64,000 bases of DNA from Haemonchus contortus (taxonomy: Eukaryota > Nematoda > Chromadorea > Rhabditida > Trichostrongylidae): NCBI GenBank assembly GCA_000469685.2, contig LS997562.1, positions 12,871,514 through 12,935,513 of the forward strand, read 5' to 3'. Positions 37,297 through 50,573 of this stretch are shown here, in pieces. The stretch's first letter is position 1; the number at the start of each line of letters is the position of its first letter. The position numbers were made by a program, and so were the translations under genes. A model generated the notes under the pieces. The model was not told where the DNA came from. It made no database searches and worked only from the letters and a program-made list of their open reading frames with translations.

Positions 37297-38925
37297 CTGA
37301 AAATTGGAAATTTAATGGTACAGGAATTTCCTTACTTCTGTAAAATGCATCCTACAAGTTGCAGTGATTATTCGAAACGACGTGTGCTGTCGCAATATTC
37401 TCGAATGCTGGTCTCAAATAAATACGTCAAAATTGCAAATTTCCCCAGAAACAAGGTTCACAGGTAGATCTCAATTGTTTTACATCGAATACGTCTCATT
37501 TCCGGGATATATTTTCCTGGCGAGAAGGCCAGAGGGTTAAACAAGTGAAGCATTGGGGGTTTAGAGCAAAGATCTCTTTGCTTTCTTATGAAACGTGAGT
37601 TGCGGATTAGACTGACAGAACAATTCTCTTGAAGGAAGTCTGAGCAAACTTTTCGACATAACAGGGATTCACTTCCGATCTTGCAAAGTGAATAGGGTAA
37701 TCCTCGGTCTAAACGAGAATGTTTGGCGGCTCTTTGCGAATCCTGGATGTTGCTTATGATGTCACTGTTCTATTTCTCCGAAAAGGGCTACGACGTCAAC
37801 GTCGACGAATTTTTCAGTAACCGATGATAGGCTGTAGAGCCCTCAAACCTAACGAGTTTTTCAAATCATTTCTATCAAAAGTGATAAAAAATAGCAGGGC
37901 GTATCATTTCCATTTCACGCGATGTCATTCGCAACAATTTGCCAAACAGTTTCCTAAAGGTTAACGAAACTAATACGACTTCCTTATTCGGTGATTGTGA
38001 CGGCGTCAGTTTCATTCCAATCACCAGAAGCTAATTCAGCTCTAATATTGAATATCATCTGTGAAAGCTGATGAAAAGTGAAAGAGCCTCAAACAACTAA
38101 TTGATCCAATATTCCTTTCCATTTGATTCAACCCTTCAATACAGTCCCCAAAGTCGTCTGGAGATTTGCTCACTCATCACCTTCGTTTGATTGAGACTAC
38201 TTAGTACCGCAGCGCGTGGCAACTTTAGTTAACTGTAAAAACTTCATGGTTATTTTGCTATCTGTAGATTTTCCAAGCAACCAAAAGAAGAGTAAATGAT
38301 GAAAACAGCAATAGTAAGTAAGTGAAGATGAGAGAAGTTAGGGTTCTGAAATTAGGGAGATGAAGAATTTCAAAATTTCTGTAGCAGAGTTGTATATTCA
38401 TTTTCAGGTCAAATGTGAAAGTTGGAGTAAAGTTACACGATTACAAGTTTCGAACTGCAAGTACATACAATGGATCCAGTCTTCTGCACAAGGGTAAAAC
38501 TCTTATAGTAAAGCGGTATTGAACAGTTCCCCTTCAAAAACCGTCTTTTTCGGGACGCGTCACTTTCTCACGGTTGTTGTTCCCTTCATTTATTAACTTT
38601 CTACTTTCGATAACGATACGCGGACAGCAAAATAAGCTTGGAGTTCTGACAGTTAATTAAAGTCGCCACGCGCCGAGGTGCAAAGTGACCTCAAGTTCGC
38701 ATACCCAAAATCGCAAAAATACCAAGTGTGATAGGCTTATCTTACCGTTTACGAAGAAAATCTCCTGCTTTGAAAAATTCGTATTAAATTGCCCTATGTA
38801 CACTTTACGTTCGCATCAATTATTGCACAACTACACAATAATCGTGCTATCAAATTAGTAGTGCCAAAAGACTTTTTGTGCCAAAACCCAGAACAGAGTT
38901 CTTTCCGGAACGTACATTGGTTATA
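37297..38925. other. upstream of the dehydrogenase; no exon found
   Basis: Possible promoter or first-exon region for the dehydrogenase gene, without an identifiable signal. Confidence 0.4.
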
Positions 38926-40092
38926 CAGGGTGTTCCACAACCATGGGCTCCACAATTTAAGAACTTTAAAGACAGAAATTTATTGATTTCACTTCATTCG
39001 CTATTAATTAGCTGCACAATCAGGTTTTCTCTCAATATGCTACTTGGTGAGACCCCCAATATTTTTTTCAAATGGTGAAGGCTCATCCAATGCCTCTTGC
39101 ACTCATCTGCATGCAAGAGGCAGAAGGGCTTAGTGAAACTTTTCGTGATTCCAATATGAACGGCACAAAAGGCTAGCAATAGACACAAGGATGCAGAACT
39201 AATCGAAGACAAACTGGGAAGCAGTAAAAAGGCTGCTGTGTCCGGAGATTAAATCATTCAAAAAGTTCGTTCGCGAGTTGATCGCAGCCTGGGCGACCCA
39301 TAGAAAGGAATACAGCTGAGCAGTAATGAGCGAAGTTGTCGATGTGGCGATGTGGCGGATTGTCAAGCAAAGCTTCATTGCCATATTTATCGTGGGGCCA
39401 CCCCATGATCGTTTTCTTCAAAGACTTTTCACGACAAAAGCGATCTCCAAAAAATAGAGCGATGGTGGTCTGGATAAAATCATCGAAAGTGTAATCCCTC
39501 ACAAATTGGTCGTTATAAGAACAGCAAAATGAAGTTTATGGAAGGAGACACGGCCAATGATAAGACGTCGTAGTTTAGTCGGTACTGGCGTGAAATTGTC
39601 AAAGACGTGTACTCAGAGAACATACTAATGGACGTATTGAGACACTGACTCGACCCTGCTTGCTGAACAGCCATCGGCATCCCGGGATGGTGCTCCAGCC
39701 CACAGAGCCAAGCTCATTTAAGAGTGGTAGTGACGCGAGCTGCTCGACTTCATCAGTATGGAGAAATGGCAAACTGCTTTCAATCTTGAGCCACTTGGCC
39801 CTCCGTCCCTGATTGAAAGAGGACCTGTCGAAGTAGCAATCACAGTTTGGATCCCTTACAAGCAAGCCCATGAAAGCTAGAAGAGGGAGGATTATCTTAG
39901 TGCAACATTCGAGAAGTTCGAGAACAAGCTCTGGGCCTTTACTCCTTTTGATGGGATATATTTCGAAAGGTGACTGTAATTTTCTTTCGCACATAATGTA
40001 AGCAGACACCTGTACAAACTTTATGTCGACTTCAACTTGAAAGTTTGAAATACGCTGCAATGAAAAGGCGTCCATCGTTATGGAACATCCTG
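38926..40092 (+). mobile_element. Tc1/maT-like transposon, decayed
   Basis: Ends are CAGGGTGTTCCA and TGGAACATCCTG, flanked by TA, 1167 bp. The plus strand holds a transposase relic: ELIAAWATHRKEY, then RDGAPAHRAKLI (second catalytic Asp block), then FISMEKWQTAF (expected before the third block), with stops between. A minus ORF over 39599-40129 is an antisense shadow. Confidence 0.8.
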
Positions 40093-40545
40093 TATAAGCA
40101 ATTCTACACGCTACCTCGGGAGTGCGCAAGCGGTCAACGACTTCACAACCCTATCCCTCCGTTTTGGAGATATCAACCATCACTCTTGACGCTATGAGAA
40201 CACAAAGGGGAACCTCTAGAAAACCATTTCCGATACCTATTAGGGATGACTGAAGACTATGGATTGTTAATGTGAGGATAAGAATTTCGCAAGAGCTCAC
40301 TATTGTGTTATGAAAAGCGAAACAAACGAATGTTTCAATGGTAAGAGTTTCTCTCCATTTCCTGTGGGTTCACAGTTTTTCGCTACACCATCTTTGGATT
40401 CAAGCGTGTCTACCATCTGCGACTTGTTGACACGCTCACCTGGATCGCGAGTCACAGTGAAAAAAAACTACTGGTACTGACAGTTGACCCAGACCGCGAA
40501 TTCGAAACTAGAGTCTCCTCTCACTCTTACACACATGACCATAAA

Positions 40546-40880
40546 ATGTTTCTGTATCGCAAAAGAATAGCGAATATGATCGCCGATAATGGCCACCCAC
40601 TCTAAGAGTTTTTAGAATTTAATGTTTAATTGGTGGCCATTATCGGCGATCATATTCATCAATTAGACATTAAATTCTAAGAACTCCAAGAGATTTTGGA
40701 GTTTAATGTGTAATTGATGCCCATTATATTATTATATCAGCAACCATATTCGCTATTCTTTCGCGGTGCAGAAACTTTTTGGGGCTATGTGAGTAAGAGT
40801 GACAGAAAGGTTTCTGTACAGCAAAAGAATAGAGAATATCGTAGCCAATATGATATAATGGGCATAAATTAGACATTAAT
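40546..40880. repeat. nested inverted repeat
   Basis: Outer arms tttctgtatcgcaaaagaat (40548) and inverse near 40746-40777. Inner arms gatcgccgataatggccacc (40581) and inverse near 40633. A third partial arm (tttctgtacagcaaaagaat) lies at 40810. Confidence 0.75.
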
Positions 40881-40984
40881 TCACATCAATCGCGTATTGC
40901 TGTATATTTTAAATTGAAACTGTCGCAAAGGAAATATTTGGGGCTAAAAATTTTCTTGAGAGACTTATTGCGCAGTTTTAATCT

Positions 40985-42890
40985 TTGTATCCGTTAAGAG
41001 CATACGATGAGCCACTCCTTCGCCATCATCGGACTGACAAGACAAGGAATTTTTGCTGGTTCCAAAAAAGGAGACCAGCTTTTCTTGGGAAGGTGGCAGC
41101 AGTTGGTTTTAAAGGTGAAGGTGTCTTTGTCAACGCGCACTTAGCCGTGAACACTCATTCTTACAAATGCATGATGAGAATTCGAACTTGGTACTTGCGA
41201 ATTTTAACAATTCCAAAGTCGTCTTACGCCGAGCTCCAGCCCACAGAGCTGCAACGAAGAAAACCTGGAAGAGTTTTATACGAACCTGGAAGTTTTACAG
41301 AGTAGACTTTAACAAATCAAAGGGAACAGCGTTTCTTCAGGGCTTCCGTTGGTGACTTCATTGCCAAGACTAGCCCCGAAGATCGACTGAAAGCGCTTCA
41401 ATTTGGCAGTAACGGAATGGAAAGGATTGAATTCATAATACATTGCACATACATCAACAATAGATTGCCATCTAACATATGAAGTTAAAAAGCTCTACAG
41501 AGAAACGGTAAAGGAAGACTTGAAAGAGAGAAGAGCGGCAGAAGTCGCAAGGACTCGAAAAGCATCCGAATGTCTGAGTTATACCAGATAGAAGATCAAG
41601 GTACTTGTGTTCGACATCCTGATGGAACAGTCACTGCATTTCCGAAGAGCAAAGGGATAAAAGGCTGAGCGGAACTTTTTCTCATGTCATGTTTGCCTAC
41701 CTCAAGAAGGGCATCAAGTTCGTGATGATAGACTGATTCTACGTTTCTGAATTGGAGGAGAGAGGTGGAAACTGGCAATCTTGCTCAATCTTTAAGCTAT
41801 ATGTACTCGATAGACTCTTCACTCTCACCATCCCATCAGCGTTGGCATAAATATGGATGAAAAATGGCCATGCAAAAAATTAGGCGGACCGAATGAGTTT
41901 CAATACGACCTATCTATTCAGTCAGACACAAGTCTAACCAAGTGTCGCGAGAATACAGGATGCTATAACATCATAGTATCATCAACTCGGAGATGGCTTG
42001 CAATACAGTAGAGGCGGATGCGGTAATCCAAGCGGTGAGCGACCAGGAAATTAGGGCGACATATTCCTGTTCAATATACAGCTATATTTAGTGAGCTTCA
42101 CAACAACTTCACTACCACAACCTCACCATCATGCAAAGAAGTTATCGTTAACGTTAAGAGAGTTGTTTGGCTAGGCGACACCATCTCGCCGGTCGGTGCC
42201 CTCAGCATCCCGCTTTGAAAACAGCCTCGTACTAGATATACCGAATATCAAGCAGGCGGAACGAGTGCTAAACGAATTTGATAACAACTGTGGAAAGATC
42301 GGCGTGCGACGGTATCTAAGATATGCTCATAAGAAGGAGAGGTTTGTGGTACTCCTCCAACGCTTGATGGTAAGAACACCTGAGAATGCTAAGCTACGCA
42401 TACCTGGGTTGAAAAGTCAGCATGGTGAGCGGCGTGGCTCTGGAGCTGAGTAAAAAAAGCACGCGGCATGGGTATAATTTGAGAATATGAGGGAATAGTG
42501 AAGAAGACAAAGAGCGGTCGGCTACCGTCAACCTCTCCAACGCTGCAGTCCTTCCTGCTCTGGCATACTTTCCTCAGAGTAATGAACTCCATGCAGTCAG
42601 AATGGTCATGCTGTCATCGGCAATGCGCTGAAGAAGAACAGGTGGCCCGGCCACTGTGACGTCCAATCAGCAACGCTGTTACGGAATGGATCCTCGAAAC
42701 TTCAAAAAGACACCAAGGTGGTCGCCAGCACGATGGCCACAGTTCTTCACGTGGGGAATATTACAAATCGTGTCTCTCGAATGAGAAGGGTCCACTAAAT
42801 TTCGTTGACTTCACAGCGATGAATGGAGACATTGACGCGCTCGAGGAAATCGGTGATCGGTGAGACGTCAGGTAATACAAACACAAATTA
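40985..42890 (+). mobile_element. LINE (RTE/CR1-like), decayed long copy
   Basis: Pieces occur in LINE order on the plus strand: VNAHLAVNTHSY (endonuclease), KEDLKERRAAEVART (linker), RHPDGTVTAFPKSK, then VLDIPNIKQAERVLNEFDNN (RT thumb side), NLSNAAVLPALAY, and a 3' end with caggtaatacaa. Stops and frameshifts are frequent and no intact RT palm was found. Confidence 0.8.
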
Positions 42891-43766
42891 TTACAATTAT
42901 TATTGCTTTTATTATTATTACTATGACTGTTATTACTATAAATTACTGTAACTATTATTATTAATATCATTAATGATACATTTACCTTTATTTATTAAGG
43001 AGTTGTCGATTGTACTCATTCAGAGGTGCTACTTAACATTGCATTATTTACTTGTTTCACGTAGAGCTGAAGGCGGGTGATAATAATCCTGATCAGTCAA
43101 ATGAAACTATAGCCTTCCTCAGAAACAACAAAGGATGAAAATAACTTTATGACCAAAAACGTTCTGAATAGGACGTAATGAGAGCTAATAGGTATTCGAA
43201 ATGTCAATTGCCGTCAAGGACGCTCATTGAAGTGCGTAGGAGCCAGGCTATAGGAATTTTTCTAACTGGGTCTTCTCACAAAGATAGCATTCTACGGTTT
43301 CGAATGGAGACTGGTAACGCTTCCGTTTCGTATGCGGCTGTGATCGATAGATTTTTTGTTATTGTTCCTCACTTAATAGAAATTACCTTAAAAATATGCC
43401 TCGTTGTGAGTAGAGGTGATGGGTGTAGTGGCAATAGTACACAGTATCACATGCACGATCCGTCGGTCGAATCGAGGATTGACAGTCGCCCAAGACCCTT
43501 CTATATCTTCTGGTCGCTTATTTGGTACCCGAGTGATCTGATAAAGAGTGACAAGTACATCAGCTGGCGGCTGCAAATTAGGGTATACGTCACATACGCA
43601 CTAAAAACACCACTGAAATTAGAATGAAACTCGGGCGAGGACGTATTCCACAAAAAGGATCAACACCGGACGGTATTGACCTTTACTTTTTGTGAGTCAA
43701 ACACTAGAAATCGGCGTATCAATGATAGCATAAGATGGTAATTGGAAAGTTCAGCGGTTTGAACTA

Positions 43767-45030
43767 CAGGGTGGGCCAAAATTATGATTACACAGACATC
43801 ACATCGCAGAAAACGAATAGAAAGCCAATAGAGCAAACCAATTTCATTAAAGTGATTATGACTAATTTCTTATCAAAACTGTTCATTGACATTGGGATCT
43901 GTTGCTATCTGCTTTCGCCCAACCCCAGAGACGACGATGGACGGCATTGACGGTGGCACGCAGCTAGGGTCATCGAGTTGGTCCCGGCTTTTTGCTAAGC
44001 ATTTTCGAGATCATTTCTTCTCTTGTTTGGACTGAAGGATGCTTTCATCTCAGAGGCTGACCACATGGAGACATTCATGGGATTTAGGTCAGGGCTCCAG
44101 AGTGGTCACTGATCGAAGGTTATGAAGTCAAGAAACCCCTTTTACGAAATTTCTAGGCAATTTCTGTTCTGCGGTCTGGAGCTTCATTTTGATAATATGA
44201 CCGGTTCGAATCACCGAAGTGTCCTATTGCGCCCGAAGAGATCAAACGGGCCTCCAAACCAACTTTCACTCCATAATTTACAAGAATAATCGGTGTCTTT
44301 GCCTCGGCGGTGACGCTAGCACAGGCCATCACAGAAAGTTAGTGAGCCAGACGCTGTATCACTTTCAATCATTTAAGCTTCATATAAATCTTATCGCTCT
44401 ACTTATTGAGCGCCTATTTCACTAGGAATATCTTTTCGTCGGTGAACAGGAATTCCATACGACAATTTTTTCGGATGCGACAGGCAGCTTTTGTTAGCCA
44501 ACCTTTCTCTTCTCTTTAACCTGCTCACTGGGGAGATCACTTTCTGATCGTATAAGGGTCCCATTGTGCAGGTGATGCTTCACAATTTCACGCAGAAAAT
44601 TTCGTGAGGTATCCATTCATTAAGCCTTTTTGGACTCAGAATGAATTTTGCTGCTACGTAGACCTTTGCCCTGCTTCCTTAAAACTTCCCCTAAATATAA
44701 CCACAGATCTCCTAGGTTTACCACTCCTATCTGCAATTGTTCCCAACTCTCGAGAGCGTCTTATGGTTGAATGCACCGCCTGCCTTGTTACGTTAGTTCG
44801 TCTGTAGATGCACCGTGCCAAAAGTGCTTGTAAATGCAAAGCAACGTTTGATTCACGGACTAGTTACGTTTATATTATTTTCAAAATCTTTCAAAAGTTC
44901 AGTATCATTAGAAAGGTAACAACGTAAGCTACCTTGTGGAATGGAAGAAGAGCAATGAATTGTTATGAACACAGAAAAAATTTGCTATGAACGTCAGCGC
45001 GCGCTGTAATCATAATTTTGGCCCACCCTG
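43767..45030 (-). mobile_element. maT/Tc1-like transposon, decayed
   Basis: The ends CAGGGTGGGCCAAAATTATG and its inverse flank 1264 bp with TA on each side. On the minus strand are an HTH segment (RRTNVTRQAVHSTIRRSREL, near 44650-44810), FLFTDEKIF (first Asp, near 44430), and SPDLNP-like WSPDLNPMNVSMW near 44080-44110. Frameshifts and stops interrupt it. Confidence 0.85.
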
Positions 45031-45533
45031 TATATTCTCGCGTCAGACATTTGAGCTGCAACTTGTAGCGCGCCCAAATTGCAGTGGCATGGTACGTTAC
45101 CATCGACATTCCTCTACTAATTATAGCAACAAGTCAATCAAGTTTGCAGTCCGCAAGGATTTATGATATTGAAGACACACCTAGTGAAGTAGTAGACACA
45201 CAGATGGCCAAGAAACCCGTCACATGAACGACGCAATGAGGGTTAAACACCGCTAGCCTAGCTGATTCGGCAGGATTGCTTTCACAAAACCATTCGGACT
45301 CGATATTTGTATCGTTTCGAATGTTCGGTCTTGCATTTTCCACAGCCTAATACGTTGGCAGTCAACAGGCTTCTAAAGCTCGCGCATAGTTATACGCCTT
45401 CAGATATCAACGGGCTTGCATTTCTTTTATTGGATTACGAACCGTGAGTGTATAGTTACTGAAAAATATTTGTTGATACCTACTGAAAAATATTTGTTGA
45501 TACCATGCCCCAGTCCTTCATGATCCTACATTC

Positions 45534-45905
45534 TCATGGTAACAAGAGTCCAGCCATCGAAACCAACCAGAGGATGTAAAAACGCATCGCTTCTGACCCC
45601 AAAAGCGTCAATGAAAAAGGACAATGCCTGTGATAAATCAGTGCGATTTGTTGTTTTTCAATAGAAAACTCATTTTTCTTATGTTCACTCCATAAACAGA
45701 TCCTAATAAAAAGCAGTGGAACTCCTCCATTTATTATACATTCAATCGCATCTGTGTAGGGGGAAGCATCAGGTTCCGAATAGAACCATTCCCAGTTCTT
45801 TCTTAAATGGCATTCTTTTTGCTTCACTGTTTCACGTGAATCCTTACAAAAGTGCATCTCGAAAACGCTTCTACTAAATGCGTATATAAAAGGTAACGAC
45901 ACATC
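45534..45905 (-). pseudogene. possible Srx-like serpentine receptor fragment
   Basis: A minus-strand open stretch contains KECHLRKNWEWFYSEPD, then a hydrophobic run GGVPLLFIRICLW and SEHKKNEFSIEKQQIAL. A shift to the next frame at an AG continues as QALSFFIDAFGV and GWTLVTM. The spacing of the aromatic CxxxxxWxFY patch, the transmembrane run, a charged loop and a second hydrophobic stretch resembles the end of nematode 7TM Srx chemoreceptors. The similarity is weak and by eye only; no upstream transmembrane exons were identified. It could be a single exon of a larger gene, a relic, or chance. Confidence 0.3.
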
Positions 45906-47042
45906 TCTTTGAGAAAAAAAAACAGAAAAATTATTTTTATCTTTTCTTTCAACATTAACTAAATGTGTCTAATCAATTCAGCGCACGAATTCTGTTCCGT
46001 CGTTCCCGAGATAATTTCTTGGACTCTTCCGAAAGTTTGATTATAAGCCTTATTAGGCTGACGTTTCGGCGGAATGGCGTTATTCAGAGCCTGAGAGAAC
46101 CGCAACAGTTCGGACTAATCTATCGAACGTCTACACGTTCCAATGAAGTTCGAGACCCACGTCTCTCTGCTGTCACTTCCATTTCAACAATTTTCTTGCA
46201 TACTTTTTACAAGCAGTCGCAGTGAACGTTTGTGATTGATTTAAACATCATTAGTTCATATCAAACGATTCTTTCGAGGTAATCTGTTGCTTTCTCGTAC
46301 TGATACACCACGAGAACATTTTATGAAATGAAGTGATACAAGATTAAAGCGAATAAGTGAGAACATTTCACTTTGACAGCTCATCGCATTCGTATCCTAA
46401 TCGCAAATATAAAACATTGGGGAATGAGAAAAAATAAAAAAATAGTAAGGGACGATATTAAATCGTGGAGAACAAGCATGCATGCGACCAGAAGCCAAAA
46501 ATACATGGAACCTCAAAAACAACAGTTCCTCTCGCAAAAGCGCACTACATAGAGTCGTATCACGCATGATCATATCACGCGTGAATCACGAAAACAGTCC
46601 AATCCTTTGGCGTAAATCAACCCTGATTCTGTAATGGACATCCGCGGTGGCTAGCCGATATACGTACAGCGCTTTCATATTCTCATACATGTCTAGTAAA
46701 AGCTAAGCGTATTGCCACGAAGATGGAAGGCTTGGGGGATACCAATCCACGTACCGATTCCTGACCAATGCATGTGATAGTGCGTGCCATTTGCCACCAA
46801 ACCAAACCCGCCGCATTAACTGTGAAGTAGAAAAAGAGTAATCGGTACTAAACGTGATCAGGCGATGAACTAGGACTGCCAACTAACAAAACGCTAAACG
46901 GTTGCGATAAAACAAATTTTCCTTTTAGAGACCATTTCTCCGAGCTCGTCAGCGCGAGAAACGCTTGTACTTGAATATGGATCTAGTGTCACACTGAGAA
47001 GTAGCACGATTACGTCAAACACTGTCAAGCCATTTTTCATCT
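45906..47042. other. no gene found
   Basis: Unique sequence with no motif or repeat recognised. Confidence 0.45.
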
Positions 47043-47535
47043 TTAAGACACAGTTCACGATAACTCTAAGGAACCCTTTTTAGATATAAAAGTGGAACTG
47101 TTGATGTAGAGGAGTACGGTGGCGAAGAAATCAAGAAAATCCGCCTACTTCAAGGCTTTTTAAAAGTAGTGGAGGTTGTACGAGATCACCGTGACTGTAA
47201 TGGCATGTGGGGGGTGTTCGGTCGGGATTTAACTTGCTCCCATTGCTCAGAGAGATGATTCATCACGTCGAAATTGTCCGAAACTGCCTTCCACTATCGT
47301 CATGAACTATGACAAGTCGTTTGAACTTCCTACATAGGAGTCTCTTGTAGTGGGGCCTCTACATAACCGTTGAAACTCGCCCGCGATGGGTGTGGCATTC
47401 ACACGATACAATCACTGGCCCCTTATCCATGACCTTTTCCGACCTTACAACGGCAGGTATGGTATAAAGAGATGTCTCGAATTCACACTCGAGGGAAATC
47501 TCAGGAATCATTTTTATCATGAACTGTGCCTTCAA
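47043..47535. mobile_element. MITE family A, copy 3 (opposite orientation)
   Basis: The left end is ACACAGTTCACGATAACTCT; the right end is TTATCATGAACTGTGCCTTC. The interior (ggtgttcggtcgggatttaa, gacaagtcgtttgaacttcc) is the reverse complement of copy 1's interior. Confidence 0.78.
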
Positions 47536-47589
47536 AGTAACAGAAAAGTAGTAAAGAGAAGGTACGAAAAGGTATATAGATAAAGTGTG

Positions 47590-47830
47590 GGTGTCGTTGC
47601 TGGATGACTAGCACAGGTGGATAAAAACAGCGCAATTCTGGCCAGTCGATGCCAGAGTCAGTGTTTTCTCCACCTGGGGAAGCCTTATACTAACTAACAA
47701 GCCCCGGAGGGATGGAAGACTAGACAGATAGGAGTGGTCGGGTATCTGAACAGGGTTCGATTCCATCGGGTGTAGTGCACCTTTTTCACTGCACTACCCT
47801 GGTTTGTGCTTAGTCCAAGAATGAAAATGA
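47590..47830. other. possible tRNA-derived SINE-like repeat
   Basis: Contains gggttcgattcc (47756-47767), which fits a Pol III B box. No clear A box or tail; only one copy was seen. Confidence 0.25.
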
Positions 47831-49429
47831 TTATCCCTGATAACCCGTCATAAAGGCTTTTAAGCAACTGCGACGCAGTAGAATGAGCTCATGGTTGGAG
47901 AACACCCTTCCAACACCTCTCGATTCAACAAATACAATTGCTGGATATTAATGAAGGTAAGTTGATGATGAACCACTAGTATTAACCGGACTGAGCTGGC
48001 TAGCTCCACGAACGCCACACTATGGCGCTTGTTGTAATCGAAATGCGACTAAAGTTTAAGGCTAAACAACTGGTAAAAGAGTCAAAAACGAAACGAACAT
48101 TTCGAGCGAGAATGAAATAAATTAATAGTAATAACTGAAATAAATCTCGCAGTTGTCCATATTTTCGAGCTGAAGCCACAATAGTTGCTGAACGGTATTT
48201 CCTCGACTCAATAAGAAGAGTGGGGTGAATGAAAAAAAAGAGTGCAATCTGCTAAAAGACCAAAAACTTTTTTTATAAATGCTTATCAACATAACAAATT
48301 TCAACAACAAAACATCAACAACAGCACGCCACGCCCACGGCAAATAGCGGCACTATTTGCAGCAACTTTATCTAGCCGCTGATTATCTAGTCATGGATCT
48401 TAACTGAACTATGTAGACAACATCTATCATAGTTTTTCACTCGAAAAATGTAACTGCTTTCTACAGAAAATTCGAGTTCGAATGCATTTAAATTAGTGAT
48501 GAAAAACAATTTGGTCGCATGCTACCTAGCTGCAGCCCAATGCAGACTTTTCTACCAAATGAGTTTAATTTTGTTCAGAACAAAGCTCGGAATCGGCTTT
48601 CAAAATTTCAAAAACACTTCATGGCAAACGTTCTCAAACTCGAAGCGATTAGGCAGATCTGAGCTCAAATCTTCGACGCAACCGCACGAGATTGCTTTGT
48701 GGGTTCTGAAGAAAAATTAATCGTGCGAAATCAAGAACAACAGATATATCAATCATATACACAGTAAAAATGTACACAAAACATAAGTATCTACACAATA
48801 TCTGAGTTTATTATATAAAATATCCGACGTTACGGAAAAACTCCGACGTATGTGAAAAGACACTGACGCCGGGGATAAACGCCTATAGTATGAGTGCACC
48901 CGATGGGTGCTACAGGATTCAGGGTCAAGCCAAGCGTCTAGTGCCAACCCGCGGCGCCGCTGTCTGAGCTGTGTATAGTGATTCTATGACGTAAAAAAAA
49001 GTGAAGAAATAAGGCAAAAGAAGCAAGCAAAATGCCAAGAGTTTCTCCATATTCCTCCTATCTTTTTTCCCTGCTGTTTTTTTTCTTCTGGACATCATTA
49101 TAATACTAATAATACTGTCCTCACAACTCAGCTCTCAAAATAGCATGTTTCTACACAGGTCATCACGGTGGACTCTGACGCGACCTACCAGCCGAGCGTC
49201 GATGACATTCGAGGCAGAAATATGAGAGCATCCAGTCGCTCTTGTCTACGAGGAATCATCGCCGAACCTTTTCAAATGGCGTCGGAAGATTGCGTCTACT
49301 GAGATCGAAGCCATTCTCACTACTAACGGTTGACAAGTGAGTTGTTCACCTATGAAGTGAATTCTCGATCTAGAAGTGGCTTCATTGCCACGGTAAATAG
49401 GTTTGCACTACTTTATGGTAAAGCCACAG
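47831..49429. other. no gene found
   Basis: Short frames only. Confidence 0.45.
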
Positions 49430-49506
49430 ACTGGCTGCTTTCATAGTCCACGATTTGGCTCGCGACCGATCGCGGGCAAAATCGTAGACTATGAAAGCAG
49501 CCACTG
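49430..49506. repeat. palindrome family C, copy 3
   Basis: Near-perfect palindrome with arms ctggctgctttcatagtcca and inverse, centre gcgaccgatcgcg. Confidence 0.8.
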
Positions 49507-50031
49507 GTGCAAATCTCGTAAGGTCCATGTCTACTGAAGGGTACGATAGCAACAGCATCGGATTGGCGAAGAGATCTAGTGAGGTCGCTCGTGATCGCAA
49601 GATCACTGTAGTCCCCCATTACTAACGAGCTTACACCATCGCTCCAAAATGATCTAATCTCCAAACTTTTTGCTTTTCAGATTGAAGACGGTTTCAGCCA
49701 CATATGATGTCGACATCACCACCATATCGGAATGATGAAGATGGGCTGTTCTTTTTAAGAAGATGGGTCCGCCCGTGTGTTCATCTATCAATAAACGAAT
49801 TTTAATACGAGCTGAATCCTTAATTAATCTGGCTGCGGGTACTAGCTTGAATACGTCTGGTTACTACGCTGTAGGCATTCATAGTCCTCGCGTGCTGACG
49901 CCGATAGCAATGGGCACTTCCAGAGTTCAAGGACGTGCGCTGAGAACGCAGCGTTGGTAGACACACGTTGACAGCGCTGATAGCAACGTCGTCGCTCTAC
50001 GGAAAGCTATTAACACCGTCCGCGCGGGGGA

Positions 50032-50264
50032 GAACATTTACCCAGAACTGGATGGACGCGGCAAATGGCGCGGCGATATTCGTGGCGTTTAGGACGACTC
50101 TGGCACCTATCACTGGGGCGCAAACTTGAAGTAGAGTACATTAGTATGGTCTGATGATTGTACTAATCGACTTTACCTCAAATTTGGGCCCCAACAATCG
50201 TTTAAATCGTTTCGATTTCGCCGAGCGATTTGCCGTGTCCATCCAGTTCCTAGTGATTGTACCC
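50032..50264. repeat. hairpin unit D1
   Basis: Arms acatttacccagaactggat and inverse, with tggacgcggcaaatggcgcg inside; centre near gtatggtctgatgattgtac. Confidence 0.7.
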
Positions 50265-50440
50265 ATACCCCGTCCGCGCCGCCCCTGATGGCCTTTGCAT
50301 TGCGCTGGAGCATGCTGTTTTTCAGGTGATGAACAGATCCGTCAGCGGCGGCTCGGACGTCTCCAAAGACGTCCGTTGAACAGCGTTGTCAACAGACGTT
50401 GTCCAACTGTCAACTTGTACATGGGAGGCGGTAGTTTAGC

Positions 50441-50573
50441 GTGATCCCTCTCATCGCGCCGCCCATTCGACGCGGTTTCCGATCTGGACAACTCTCCATG
50501 TGATCGGACAACCCACTGCCCATCCAGCCGGTAAAAGTCCGATAGATGTAAATGGGCGGCGCGATGGGAGGGA
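50441..50573. repeat. GC-rich inverted repeat
   Basis: gatccctctcatcgcgccgc against gcggcgcgatgggagggatc, about 90 bp apart. Its arms differ from those of the neighbouring D units. Confidence 0.65.

Noticed and set aside
36898..37467. 189-codon plus-strand ORF
   Set aside because: Antisense to dehydrogenase exons 1 and 2, whose minus-strand frames carry the TGSGNGLG motif and splice borders.
39599..40129. 176-codon minus-strand ORF
   Set aside because: It is antisense to the transposase relic (RDGAPAHRAKLI block) of the element at 38926-40092.
43178..43627. 149-codon plus-strand ORF
   Set aside because: No recognisable domain, and the opposite strand is also open; no sign of splicing.
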